Shown one piece after another: positions 1 to 11,090 of a stretch of 48,125 nt of DNA. The stretch lies in the NCBI GenBank assembly GCA_018398765.1, contig JAHBMJ010005491.1:22501-70625 (forward strand), written 5' to 3'. Within the stretch, counting starts at the first letter, position 1; each line of letters opens with the position of its first letter. Made by a program: the position numbers and the translations under genes. The stretch is from Chromera velia. Its lineage: Eukaryota > Sar > Chromeraceae. A model generated the notes under the pieces. It was not told the origin of the DNA. It ran no database searches and was given only the letters and a program-made list of their open reading frames with translations.

Positions 1-1272
1 GATTCGAGGCGCGCATCAGTCAAGAAAACTTTGTTGTGGAAGAGCATTCAGACACACGAGAGAGAGTCTTCAACAATGCATCACGGTCAACCATTTGAAA
101 GACGCCCATTGCGCAATCGCGCTTCAAGCTTTGCACAAGCTTTGCGTAAATGTAGTTCGCTAAGGTTCGCGGCATCAAGGCTTTTTCAATGACGTCACCC
201 ATGCGTTTATGCCGTTGAAGAACAGAGACATTACCGGAAAAAAACACTCCATTGGGACTCATGATGCTCTTTCAGAAGTTTTGCAGGTGAAACAGATGTC
301 TAATGGATGGAATTCATTTCTATATGCCGCTTCTCTGCAGACTCTGGAGACGTTGCAGCATCTGTTCGCGTGTAGTTGGCTTTCTCCCTTCATAAGAAGA
401 ACGGTACGATTGATCAGGCACGCAATGCCATCGAGCCTTTCAAGCCCCAAATGCACCGGGAAGTTTTCGTCAGTGGGCTCCTTCCTGGACAGGAGAGGGG
501 GATCTTACTGGGAACAGCCGTGAGATTGAATCTGGAGGTACTACCCATACAACCATACATACTGCTGCTACGCGGCGAGACAGAGGGGAAGAGATGGGCT
601 GTGGAGTGGAAGGGGAGCCTTCCCCAAAGAAAACCAGGGAGGGAGAGAGTTAGGACGAACCAATTGATGTTGATTCTGACCCAAGTGAAGATAGAGACAG
701 CGATACAGGCAGTGACGGAAGTGATGTGACAGAGTTGGAAGAAGAAGAGTATAGGGTGCTCTTCGAGAGTTGAATGATTGATGAGTCAAGAGCGTGCTGC
801 GTGGGGGGTGCGTCACGACATTTCAAAGGCCTTCTGGAGGGGTACGGAGAGGAGACTCCTCACCAGAGATGAAGAGGAAAGATCACCCGATGAGGATTCT
901 GGAGGACAGACCCTTCTTCCTATGAAATTATTAGAGGTGTGTGGGTGGTAGATATGGGAATGAAACATGTGTGAGATAGAGAATGGAGATATATTGGTTG
1001 TCAATTTCTGTATGGATGGATATGCGTTTTCATCGTTTTGTATGTGGTCAATGCATTCATGCAGACTCTATCATTCTTCTTTTTTTTGCAGGTTGGTGCC
1101 ACTTGGATAGAAACTTGCCTTCGTTTGCCACACTGACAAATCGCATGAATACGTACGGACAGGGAATGTGGACGGCCTGTTAGACGGCCTGTCATCTTGC
1201 CACCAACAATTCAAAGATGGTCGTGACTCGTTACTGGTGGCCACGAGACGAAGACGATGAGAAGAGTGTAGA
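1..1272. other. Unassigned region with fragmentary coding signal
   Basis: No recognisable gene. On the minus strand an 80-codon open frame (262 down to 20) starts with ATG but resembles nothing I know. On the plus strand an acidic stretch around 655-774, rich in Asp, Ser and Glu, is followed by a 56-codon frame from ATG 781 to TAG 949-951. That frame contains a plausible donor after its Leu-Leu-Glu codons near 935, and a good pyrimidine-rich TGCAG acceptor lies near 1081-1091. The acidic frame is interrupted upstream by a TAG. These could be exons of one gene or remnants; I cannot join them with confidence. Confidence 0.3.
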
Positions 1273-2288
1273 CATGCACAATTAAGGGAAAGGAGAAGAA
1301 GGGAAAGAAGGTTTCGAAGAAGGGCCGTCGCGACTTCCCTTATTCTGCCCCTTCCAAGAAAGATGATGATTCGAAGGGCAACCGTCGAGGGGGTGGCGGC
1401 AGAGAAGGAGGCAACGGGGGAATGGGCGGGTCTTTCGGGATTCGTATGTGAAGTGGGCATGGCGGGAAAAGGGAAAGAAAGAAAGGCAGGAGAAAAGAAG
1501 CAAAGAAGGATCAAAGGAGGAAAGAAGGAAAAGAAAAAAACAACCAGGGAAAAAACACTGAAGGGGGGAAGGCGAGAACTGAGAGAAGAAGGGGGAAAGA
1601 AAGAGAGGAAGAATAAAAGAAAGAGGGAAGGAAAAGGAGAATGGGGGAAAGTAAAAAGGGGGGAAAGAAGGCAGGTAGGAAGGAATGAAAGAAAGTGTAA
1701 AGCTGCGAAAGAAGGAAGGAACAAAGAAAGGAAGGCAGGTAGGGAGGAGGGAAGGACAGGTGAAAAGGAAGCAATGGCACAGACGATTACCAACTTCCTG
1801 AACGAGTCCATGAAGAAGGAAGGGCTGACGAAGGACCCTTGTCTGAGGGTATGGATGTCGACCGACGGAGGGGCTGCCTATGTTGACATGAAAACACCCG
1901 AAGATGCGACTGCTCTCCTCTCTTTCAACGGAAACGCTCTTGACGATGACAACACGAACGCGAAGATCAATATTGTGCGCCCGCCTCCACTCGTTTCTCT
2001 GGAGTCCCTTGACAAGGTGCCCGATGTCGATCCTGAGCTTCAAGACACAAAAAGAAAGCTTCAAAAAACTTTGGACACCTTTGACAAGACGGATACAAGA
2101 CGGATCTTCCTGAGATTATGAACGAGAAAGGGTATTTTGTGCCCGACCCGGTCACCACTCCCCTCAGCAGTCTTCTTTGAGGCATCCAAGAGGCAGATCT
2201 CAATGCAGACAGACTGGAAGAGTCTCTCAGCGCAACAGAGGACGAGATTGGAGATCGGGATGGGGATGGAGATGGACACTATACATAA
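1273..2288 (+). pseudogene. U2AF65-like RRM protein gene, apparently frameshifted
   Basis: A Lys/Gly/Arg-rich stretch (about 1273-1443, with FPYSAPSKKDDD and a GGGGREGGNGGMGG run) ends at a possible GTATGT donor at 1444. After a purine-rich GA tract (about 1450-1770), the frame at about 1774-2090 encodes an RRM-like unit: a helix ITNFLNESMKKEGLT, strand segments LRVWMSTDGGAAYVDM, a PEDATALLSFNG helix, then INIVRPPP. The order and spacing resemble RRM1 of the large U2AF subunit, which binds the polypyrimidine tract at 3' splice sites; the first beta strand is not visible. At 2084-2105 the 11-mer ACAAGACGGAT occurs twice in tandem. The frame stops just after it, whereas a sensible frame (TDLPEIMNEKGYFVPDPV) resumes directly behind the second copy and meets TGA at 2178-2180. 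After that TGA the same frame runs acidic to TAA at 2286. A functional spliced gene is not excluded. Confidence 0.5.
2084..2105 (+). repeat. 11-bp tandem duplication causing frameshift
   Basis: ACAAGACGGAT is present at 2084-2094 and again at 2095-2105. Counting one copy only keeps the frame open from the RRM into the following peptide; two copies shift the frame and end it within a few codons. Confidence 0.75.
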
Positions 2289-3490
2289 GACCTTGGATGC
2301 ATATCTTGTATGGTCTCTCTCCACTCGTTCTGATTTGTGTCAGACTGTCGTAACGTGAAGTCGGTACATCCCGATAGTTTTTAAGTGAAATGGGTTGGGG
2401 AGAGCCTCCGGCGTGGGAGGGGTGCATGGGAGGGAGGGATGGGAGGAAAAGGGTGGAAAGGGGGCCAAAGGGGGTCATTTTCATCTTTGTCAGTTACTTC
2501 TGCATAGCGGACATCCTGAGTGCTCATCGGCTGGTCTTCTTTTAGATTTCTTCCTGGCGATCGCCTGCTGTTCAATTCAAAATCTTTCTCCATTATGCAC
2601 TCTGCAGTCTTTGCATCCGATTTCCTTCTTTTGGACGCCCTGCTAGGCGTGTTACCATGACTGAATTATAACCTATTTGAACTATGATATATAGTGATAT
2701 TGCTTAAAATTTAACTTAGAATTTAACCTAGAATTTAACTTCAAACTAGACTTCAAAGTCTTAAAATCCCTCTTAATTAGATATTGGCATCAAAAGCATC
2801 GATGGTATTAGCCCGGTATCGGTTTTAACTTCACTGCGTAAAACTTCACGGTAAAAATACCTTAAATATAATTTGAAAAGGATCTAGGAACTTTGATTCC
2901 AGTTTAGAAATATCTATAGGTATAACTAAGACGAGTCACCGTACTAACTTGTAAACAAAAAATTATAGTCATGTAATACATTGATATAATTATGATACAT
3001 ACTAGAATACGTACATATATGACTATATATTATAGTGTATATACAGAATAAATAAATAAATAAATACCAATCAAAAACTTCTGATCAAAATTTTAACCAA
3101 ACTATTAACAAAATTGCTAGCCAACTTATTAAAGAAAATGAGCGTAATTGCACTGCACTGTACGTTCAAGAGAATAATAAAGTTTCATCACTTGCAGTGT
3201 TGAAAGCTGGTGAAAGCCCCGCCCTGGGCAATCTAATTTATTGTGCAATGACTCTGATGTGATGGCGGCCCAGGAAGTTCAAGAACTGCATGGATTCGCC
3301 CACAAAGCCCTGCTGCCTAATTTCTGTATACAAAAACAACCTAACGTACTAAATTCGAGGAATGATGGAGGGCTAGATAGATGATCAAGCAAGCAGCATA
3401 TCCAAACGCCCCCCCTCTCCCCATCCTTTCTTTCCCACCCCACCTCTCAAAGAAAAGAGAAGAGAACAATCTCCGCGAGCTTCTGTTCAG
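2289..3490. other. Mostly AT-rich non-coding stretch
   Basis: 2289-2640 is mixed sequence without a convincing gene. 2640-3350 is distinctly AT-rich, with repeated AATTTAAC(C/T)TAGAATTTAAC words near 2708-2745 and a (TAAA)n tract at 3047-3066. A 55-codon frame at about 3090-3262 (starting NQTINKIAS) is open but lacks a start and is not recognised; it may be a transposon remnant. 3395-3460 is C-rich and pyrimidine-rich. Confidence 0.5.
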
Positions 3491-3496
3491 GCTGCT

Positions 3497-4744
3497 CTAG
3501 ATCACTTGCTTTGCCTCCGACTTTTGGATTTGTCTTGCTCTCACTCGACCGCACCTCTGGGCCCACTCCAAAACCTCCAAGTCAGAAGGCAACGTATCGA
3601 TACTTGCTGTGAGAACAGACTTTGTTCGACTACATTGGAATGCAGCTCCAACACATGCGGGGAAAAGAAGGAACGCCACTGAGCTCCCTCTCTCTCTCTG
3701 TCCCTCTTCCTTTTCCTTCCGTCAATGCACAAAGAGATGCTGCACACTGCGGACATGGGAGGACGTCTCTACTGCATTCGGATGGGAACCCTCACAGAAT
3801 GCTGCTATGAGCTTTTTGTAGTCGATCAGCTCCACAGGTTCCCCCTTGGCATCGACAGGGGGGGGTCTCGCCTCAGAGGGGGTGGCTGGGTAACACTCGA
3901 CGAAATGATGGAAGAGAATCAAGGTCTCCTCTTCCGAAAAATTCGCATCAACGTATGCCAAAGCATCGTTGAAGGTGCGCCAGTCAGCCACGAAATCGGG
4001 TGTCTTGAGAAGATCAGAGCGTCTGAACGCTTCATACAGGAACTCTGCCTCTGTCTGGGGTGGGCGCATGCACTGAAAGATCTTGACTCGCAGTTTTGTC
4101 TGGGCCTTGATCAATTTCTCGCTCTTGTCATCTCGCACTGGCCAAACACCCCAGAGTCTCTGTACGAAGTCTGCGAATTCGGATTCATGGGCATGGGGGA
4201 AGGTTGCTGAGATTCCCCGGAAGAAAGCATGGAATTCTGTTTTGCCGATCTTGTCATCGGTTCTGCCTGTGCTCTCTACAAGACCCTCAAGGGCTCTCTG
4301 GAGATCATGTTTGAGAAGTTCAGGGTGTCTGCTCAAGCTTGCTGCTTTGGGATGGTTGTGGACCATTGCTGCCTCCATGAGTCCGGTCAGACAGAGCATT
4401 GGCTCTTCGGCACCTTCAACAGGCACTGCGAAGTGGTCGTAAAGTCTCTCCACCAACATTTTTCTGTCTGCTGTGTAGGAGTCTCCAATCAGATTTTCTA
4501 CGAGCACACGCCAATTTCCTCCAACCGCACGGTACAGCTGTTGTGCCGAGGGCTGTGAGAGAAAAAGGCCGCAGGAGACGAGGACATGCTCGAGCTCTAC
4601 TCGAGAGACGAAGCCGCTCTTTGCCGCTTCTGAACGTTCATTGAAAGTTTTGATCAGAAGGCGCACCACGTGTACCTTCCCGTACATTTGATTGCGCAAA
4701 GAGATTAGGACCTCAAGCACATCGGGGCTTGAACTGGTGAGCAT
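3497..4744 (-). CDS. Degenerate EF-hand-like protein
   Basis: A long minus-strand frame starts best at ATG 4742-4744 (open further upstream but only with non-ATG starts). About 340-352 residues, largely helical. The pattern helix-loop-helix with FVSRVELEHVLVSCG, a later IGKTEFHAFFRGI and IDYKKLIAAF resembles calcyphosin-like EF-hand pairs, but no loop keeps a full set of Asp/Glu calcium ligands, so calcium binding is doubtful. Two 3' ends are possible. Unspliced, the frame stops at 3722. If the GTGAGG donor at 3795 is used with the CTCACAG acceptor at 3607, the product continues with SSIDTLPSDLEVLEWAQRCG and ends at TAG 3497; the phases match (949 + 110 nt = 353 codons). I favour the spliced form slightly. 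The family assignment is tentative. Confidence 0.6.
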
Positions 4745-5742
4745 CTTGCGCCGACGTGGAACAACTGTTGCTTGCAAATTGGAGACTGAAAATTCAGGTT
4801 GGCAACAGGCAAAAGAAAGCGTTCAAGCACCTGTCAGCCTCTAGAAGCCGGTAATCTGACAGGTACGCACGCCTGTGTTCATCAGATCATTGTATATAAC
4901 ACGTGCTTCGATCACATTTGGGGGATGGATTGATCAATCAATGGCATTAATCAAAATAAAAGAAAATGCATATATATATACGTATGCATGTAAATTTGTC
5001 TTTAAAAAAATGATCGAACATCTGTATTGAAATTGGGCCCGGAAAGTTTCCAGTTGGGGGCACTTACACTAATTTTTGGGCCTGCAAAGAACTCTTGTTG
5101 CATGACGGGACAGTTCGCACGAACTCGTGACACACCCCATTGCAACACAGACGGCAAGTGTGGGTGAGTGCCTCGAGCGTATATGTATAGTATTCGTGGT
5201 AAATGATGAGCTTTCCGGGGGCATGCAGGCAAAGAATTAATTATAAGGCAAAAGACCCATTTCGATCTTCTTTCCGGGCCCACATTCGGTATGCATGGTA
5301 AGGTGGATCACTAAAGGAATAGCACCTTCTGTATGGCCGGTCCCGCAATGGCACGCCCGCGTGGAAAACCCGCGAGCCCTAGCTATAAAATTTATCAGTT
5401 CATTTTTTTTTTGCATGCATGCATCGATACATGCAAAGGGTAAGGTTGAGGGCCCGCGCGTTCCAAACAGCTGCACTGCCCTCCGAGAAAACGTGTTGCT
5501 TTGATGAAATCGCACGACACCTGCATGTTGCACACATGCATGATGCTTACATTGTGATTTGAAAATTGTAATTCAGTTTGGGGGATCGAGCAACTTTTCC
5601 GATCCATTCCTCTTGCACAAATGCACCTGATAGTGACTCAGCTTGATCGATCACCAAAACTTTGTCTGCTACCTGTCCACACACTTCAGTAGCTTTCAAC
5701 AACACCTATTCAAATCAAACAACACCACAGTTTTCTGTTGCA
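4745..5742. other. Intergenic region between divergent genes
   Basis: This lies between the minus-strand EF-hand-like gene and the plus-strand secreted protein, so it should hold both promoters. It contains an ATATATATACGTATGCATG stretch near 4970-4990, an alternating TGCATGCATGCATCG run near 5410-5430, and no open frame with coding character. Confidence 0.5.
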
Positions 5743-7609
5743 ATGATTCGAACTGTATCCGTCCTCGGTCTTCTCGCTGGGCTCGTGGTGGCTCAGCCCA
5801 TGGCTCCTCAGGCAGCCGCCCAGATGTATCACTACGGTATGGCTCCCACTGGCATGTCTTTTGAGGGCTCCTATCCGGCTCCCATGGCTATGGGAGGTCA
5901 GTACCCCACTTGGCAGAAGGAGCTTGAGAACTTGGCTGCCTCTCAGGAACCTCCCATGACCGTCGAGGAGTACGTGAGATCTCTGAGGAAGAACAGGGAA
6001 GACATGAAGGAGATGAAGGAGTTCCTCGAGATGATCGCGCTTGAGGAAGGTCGGTTGTCCCCTTGCTCTGTCACACTGGCTGTTCTCTTTGTTGGCTCTC
6101 TTGCCACTCTGTTGCTTGGTGTTGCCTTGTATTGCAGTGTGTTGCAATGTGTTCTGCAAGCTCCGAGAAAGCCAACCAACCAGATCTTCACGCCTCTGTC
6201 CTCCCTTCCCTTCTGACTGACTGCAGGATACGCCACCCTCGAGGAGTGGAAGCTCAGCAAGCGCGAGGAGATGGCAACCTACAGAGAGAAGAAGGCACAG
6301 GTTGGTCGCGTGGCCTCTTTGAATGTGTCGAACAGCCAGACAGCCAGCCAGCCAACCAGCACATACCTCACTCATCTCTTCCCTTCTGCGCACTTCATGA
6401 TTCTTTGTTCCGATCACCTGACGGTTCTTGACTTGACTTTCCGCTCTGCATCACAAGTCAGAGGGCCCACTTTCCTTCATTCTCTCTCTCCCCTGTGCTT
6501 CCTTCCTTCCTTCCTTCCGTCTGCAGGCCCAGGCCCAGAGAGAGGCCACCCTCGAGGCCGTTGCCGCCCACCGCAACGTGACTGTGGAAGAGCTGAAGGC
6601 CCAGATCGAGGCCCACCAGATGGAGCAGAAGGCCTTGAAGGAGGAGGCCGTCGAGGTTCTCGCAGAGGCAGAGGGCATGACGGTCGAGGAGTACAAAGAG
6701 AAGATGAAGGAGGAGAGAGAGGAGGACTTGGAGCGTTTCCAGGCCATCAAGGACAAGTGCGAGGAGGCCTCTGGAGAGGATATCAAGGCCCTCCAACAGC
6801 AGATCGCAGAGGACAGAGAGATCGACCTCATGGCACTCAAGTCCGATCCCTACTTCGAGTCCGACACCAAGGCCCTCCGTGATGCTGCCCAGGAGGTGCT
6901 TGAGGTCTATGCAGGCAAGAAGGACGCAGACGAGGTCACCGCCTCCAACCCCGACGGCAAGACTGCCCTGCAGATCATCGCTGACTACCACGGTGTGTCT
7001 GTTGACGACCTCGTTGACGACCGCTCTGCCTTAGAGGAGATCAGAGTCGAGATTGCCGAGTGCGCTGGATACGACTCTGTGGAGGCCATGGAGGCCGACC
7101 AAATGGCCTACAGACAGGAGAAGAAAGCCGAAAAGGAGGAGATGTCCGCCATCCTCGAGGCCCATTTCGGAGAGGACCCTTCTGAGATGATGAAGGATAA
7201 CAAGGCTGAGCAGAAAGAGTTCATGGAGGACTGGAACAACGCTGCTGAGGAGACTGGACTCACCGTCACTCAGATGGAGATGAAGGAGCAGAGAGACGAT
7301 GCAAAGGACTACTGGAACAACATCAAGGAGAGAGCCGAGGACGAAGGAATCTCCGTTCAGCAGATCCCCTCCAACGTTCCCCCCATGCCCACTGCAGGTG
7401 AGACCGACTACGCCGTTGGAGGAGCCATGGACGTTCTCGATGAGGCCTCCAACGTCGTGACTGAGGAGGCCACTGGCAAGGGAGGTGAGAGAACAAACGG
7501 CCTGAGGGCAAGGCTGCAGCAGGCCCAGGACAAGCGCTCCCGTTCCCGTTTGGGCCTCCGAGGCCTCACTGCTGAGACCGGATCTTGCCCCCTGGGCTTG
7601 AAGTGTTAA
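5743..7609 (+). CDS. Secreted coiled-coil protein with repeated T-V-E-E motifs
   Basis: Three exons: 5743-6049, 6227-6300 and 6527-7609 (307 + 74 + 1083 nt = 488 codons, 487 residues). Both acceptors are CTGCAG; the donors are GTCGGT and GTTGGT. The N-terminus MIRTVSVLGLLAGLVVAQP is a clear signal peptide with a likely cut after VVA. The rest is highly charged (Glu, Lys, Asp) and helical. A short motif recurs: MTVEEYVRSL, ATLEEWKLSK, VTVEELKAQI, MTVEEYKEKM, VSVDDLVDDR, LTVTQMEMKE, each at a predicted helix start and followed by a charged helix. The tail is basic and contains two Cys (SCPLGLKC). It should enter the secretory pathway; its role is unknown. The protein is soluble-looking, with no second membrane segment. 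Confidence 0.85.
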
Positions 7610-8991
7610 TTGAAGGGAGTCAATGAATGAAAAAACGAACGTCCAGGTACTCCCTCTGGTGAAAACAGAAAAGCTTGGAGATGTCTCAGCAGTCTGCTTC
7701 AGTGACGTGAAGCAGATTGACTTTCAGACAGACAAGACTTCCCCTTTCTCTCTGTGAAAGAGAAGGATGACAGACAGAATTGACACCTTTTCTCTCTCTA
7801 CGTGAGAAAGAGACCTTTAGGCAGAGAGTCTTTCTGCTCAATCGGAGGAGGTTCAGAGAAGAAGACAATGAGAAACATATCAATGAAATGACGGAAATAT
7901 CAGTGAAAGAACGGATGGTCTGACTGACCGCATTCTTTTCTGGATGAGCGTACTGTCAGCATCGTTTTCTTTCTCTTAGCCATTTGCATCTTTCCGTCTT
8001 CTTTTTGTTTGAGGAAGTAGATCTGTGTTTGGGAAGGTGTATGGTTTCTGAGGAAATGCCTCAGACGGTCATTGCTCCTCCCCCTTTCCTCTCGGTCCAA
8101 ATAGGTTTCTTCGGCCTGTTTGGCACGTATGTGCTTAGACTGCATGCCCATGTTGTGTGTGTGTGTGTGTTTTGGTGTTGGTGCCTCCATTTAATTGGAG
8201 AGTGCATGAAGGGGGGCGCAGAACGAATCAAGCTCTGTCAGTCAGTGCCAGACTCTCAATCTGCTCGGCACGCGATGCGACTGTGCCATGAGGGCTGTTC
8301 GGCTTGACAGAGTTTCGTTGTCGCTGTGTGCTTTCATGCTCACTGCATGGATGTATGACTGAGAGTCGGTCCCTCATCGGCGTGCGAGCTCTTATCTTCT
8401 CGTCATATCTAGTCATGTCTTTTTCTTCTCACCACCGCCAGCTGTGGACACTTCCCTGGAGGGGTCAATGATGGGCGGGTGGGTGGGAAAGAGGGGATGC
8501 TTTGACGAGAGAGAGAAGAACGTTCGCGAGCAGTGCGGGATCGTGTCTTCGGTACGTGTACTAGCAAGTAAATGTGTGCTGTCTCACCAAAGTTCTGAAA
8601 ATGACAGTCAGTGCCCTGTTTTACCTCTGCGGCTCTGCCGTGATGTATTACTGGCGATGCAGGCTCATCATGCAGCTTATGGCTGGGCCCAGAAACTGAT
8701 GAGCATTGTTGTTGCACCGGTATGGAACGCGATACCAAGCTACTTGCACACGCTAGTGCACACGGTAAGGTGCGAACCACGTTTTCTCCAATAAGTCCAA
8801 CTTGAATCTCCATTATATATAGTGAATTCAATGTATTATTATCATGCATGATTCAATCCATATGTGCATTCACGTCTAGTGTTTATATTGTCATCATAGT
8901 TATCTTTTAGGTTGTTCTCCGCGTAGATTCACTTCATGCTTTAAATTACTGAGAAACACTACTAATATTTTTTTTTTTTTAGCCGACGTCT
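7610..8991. other. 3' flank and intergenic sequence
   Basis: No convincing gene. It contains short CTTTCTCTCT/GAAAGAG complementary words near 7740-7820, a (GT)n run near 8155-8170, and a pyrimidine-rich segment. An open frame of 116 codons at 8444-8794 has no recognisable features. A T14 tract at 8967-8980 directly abuts the following LINE-derived element. Confidence 0.4.
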
Positions 8992-9154
8992 ATCATCATC
9001 ATACGCCATCGCCATCGGCCTATAAATAGGCGTCTAGCATTCGGCAGCAACGCACGATCGAGGCAGTTCAGTTCTTTACACCAGCAGTTCACTTTAATTT
9101 ATACTTAATTCAAACCAGGACGCTTTTTTTCAAACTTTTCTACTTCCGGAGCAG
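8992..9154 (+). repeat. Inverted repeat arm, left
   Basis: About 163 bp, matching 10928-11090 in reverse complement. It includes a palindromic CGGCCTATAAATAGGCG and an ATCATCATC end. Differences between the arms counted by eye are all transitions. Confidence 0.88.
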
Positions 9155-9670
9155 CCTGTTCAACTTCTGTTGACGTTTTCCTATAATTTTTGCTAGCACC
9201 TTGCCTGCAAGAACCAAAAGCGCAATCCTCCTCCAATTGTCACAGGCTAGCCTATCCCCCTTCTTTGGAACTGGCACAAGGACAGCATCCTTGAATGCCT
9301 TTGGAACTGCCCTCTCATGCCAGACCGCCTTGAAGACATCAAGGAGTCTGCCCACAACTGCTTCCCCCCCTGTCTTTAAGAGCTCTGCAACTATACTGTC
9401 CGCACCTGTGGCCTTCCCATTTGGGAGCTTCTTAACTGCTTCTCAAACCTCAGCCCTGGATGGGGCTCTACCCATCCACTCCTCCACCTCTTCCTGCGGG
9501 ATTCCATCTGGCACCCCCTCCACTGCTTCGGACGGAAGGTTGAGGACGGCCTCAAAGTGACGGCCAAAGCGGGCCCGGACTTCCTCTGCTTCTGTGAAAG
9601 GGGAGTCCTCCGACTTCTGTCCTTCTCCGTATAATGCAGAGATACGAGTCCCCCCTCGCAGAGGAGGCAC
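9140..9670 (-). pseudogene. LINE reverse transcriptase, N-terminal fragment
   Basis: The frame continues through one TGA at 9443-9445, at a position where LINE proteins usually have Arg (EV-x-EAVKKL), suggesting CGA to TGA. It carries the fingers-region motif PKKGDRLACDNWRRIALL. The fragment ends at the inverted repeat arm. Confidence 0.85.
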
Positions 9671-10845
9671 TTGAGGGGTGGGAGGGAGGGATGAAGGTAG
9701 AAGTCGATCTCACTCAGCCGATCTCTAGCAAGAAACCCAGCAAGTCGTTCTCTTTTGTTGTGAAGGTCACAGATCTGAAGTTTGCAGATGATTTGGGGGC
9801 GCCCAACCCTTCTGAACAGCGTATGCAGGAGCTTGCAAACCGCTTGCAGCCAGCCTATAAGCGCTGGGGCCTTCAGATCTCTATCAAAAAGACAGAGATC
9901 CTGGTGCAACCAGCAGCAGGAGAGGAAAGACACGCAGGAAACCCATGCCCATCCCCCATCTCAATCAATGGTCAGCCCCCCCAGGAGGTACAGGAATTTC
10001 GGTACCTTGGGGGGATGATTTCGAATGATGGATCTCTGGACTCTGAGATCAATCTGAGGATTCAGCGAAGAGGGATGGTGTGGAGGAGGTTGCAAGGGGA
10101 GGTCTGGCAGAGGGGAGGGCTGACAGCACAGACAAAAATGCATCTCTTTAGAGGTGCTGTCCTCCCTGCTCTCTTGTATGGGGCAGAGACATGGGCTATC
10201 CGAAAAGATCAAGTGCACAGGCTTAAGTCTTGGTATATGGTGAGAGCGCAACAGATTCTCAGGCAGCCCCGCACAAAGAGAATGCCAGACGCAGCCATCC
10301 GCCGGGTTTTGGGGCTCTCTCTCATTAAGAGCCTTATTTGAAAGGCTCGGTTGCGGTGGTTGGGGCATGTAGGAAGGATGGGGAAGGAGAGGCTCCCGCG
10401 GCAGCTTCTTTTCAGGCATCTAGCCGGAGACCGTCCTGTGGGGCGGCCCCTCCTGCGATGGACTGATTGTGTTCTCTCAGATTTCAGACAGCTCAGCATT
10501 AACGAGGCTGAGTGGCAGTCCCTTGCAGCAAACAGGGGGGAATGGAGGAAGCTTGTCTAAAGAGGAGTGAAAGAAGTTGAAGAGAGACAAAGAGAAGAGA
10601 AAGAGGAGAAAAGAACGGTGAGGAAGGGTAAAAAGGAAGGAGATTTCCGCTGTGGGGCAGAAAGGTGCAAGAGGTCGTTTCTTTCTGAGAGAGGCCTTCG
10701 CATCCATATGAGCAAAATCTATAGAAAGCAGCCAGCGAAGCCTCCCTATGTCAAGAAAGAAATTACAAAGCAGGGGAGGGTTTCCGAAAAGGGAAGCCTG
10801 GTACTGGGGTGCCGTGTAAAGCAAATTTTGGCAAAGTATAGGTAA
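9634..10845 (+). pseudogene. LINE reverse transcriptase, C-terminal fragment with zinc finger
   Basis: One frame runs throughout and is broken by TGA 10339-10341 and TAA 10558-10560. It holds the FADD catalytic box, the FRYLGGMISNDGSLDSEI region typical of LINE palms, the ETWAIRKDQ thumb segment, the GHVGRM/GRPLLRW C-terminal region and a Cys-Cys-His finger near 10650-10710 lacking its last His. Confidence 0.88.
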
Positions 10846-10927
10846 GGACGGGGCTAGCGCTATAAAGTAGCTTAGCATGGGTGGCAGACTACGTCTCATG
10901 AATCAGCATCATTCATGCGCAAACATA

Positions 10928-11090
10928 CTGCTCCAGAAGTAGAAAAGTTTGAAAAGAAGCATCTTAGTTTGAATTAAGTATAAATTAAAGTGAACTGCTG
11001 GTGTAAAGAACCAAACTGCCTCGATCGTGCGTTACCGCCGAACGCTAGACGCCTATTTATAGGCCGATGGCGATGGCGTATGATGATGAT
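10928..11090 (-). repeat. Inverted repeat arm, right
   Basis: Reverse complement of 8992-9154. It ends in ATGATGATGATGA, the kind of short simple repeat found at LINE 3' ends, so the arms may be two copies of a LINE 3' UTR rather than DNA-transposon termini. Confidence 0.88.

Larger units (their letters stand above)
8992..11090. mobile_element. Rearranged LINE: two RT halves head to head inside inverted repeats
   Basis: The left part reads on the minus strand (about 9670 to 9140) and encodes the N-terminal RT segment: a FTEAEEVRARFGRHFEAVLN stretch, KLPNGKATGADSIVAELL, then PKAFKDAVLVPVPKKGD and CDNWRRIALL, as in LINE fingers motifs. The right part reads on the plus strand (about 9634-10845) and encodes the palm and thumb with LKFADDLG, then LRWLGHVGRM and a GRPLLRWTDCV segment, and a degenerate C2H2 finger (CGAERC...RGLRIH). 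About 100 residues, including the first catalytic Asp motif, are missing between the halves. In-frame stops are TGA near 9443, TGA at 10339 and TAA at 10558. No endonuclease domain is present. The element is dead. The arrangement fits 5' inversion by twin priming, or two truncated insertions head to head. Confidence 0.85.

Noticed and set aside
1071-2064. Long minus-strand frames rich in Phe, Leu, Ser and Pro
   Set aside because: They are the complement of the purine-rich GA tract at 1450-1770 and of the U2AF-like frame.
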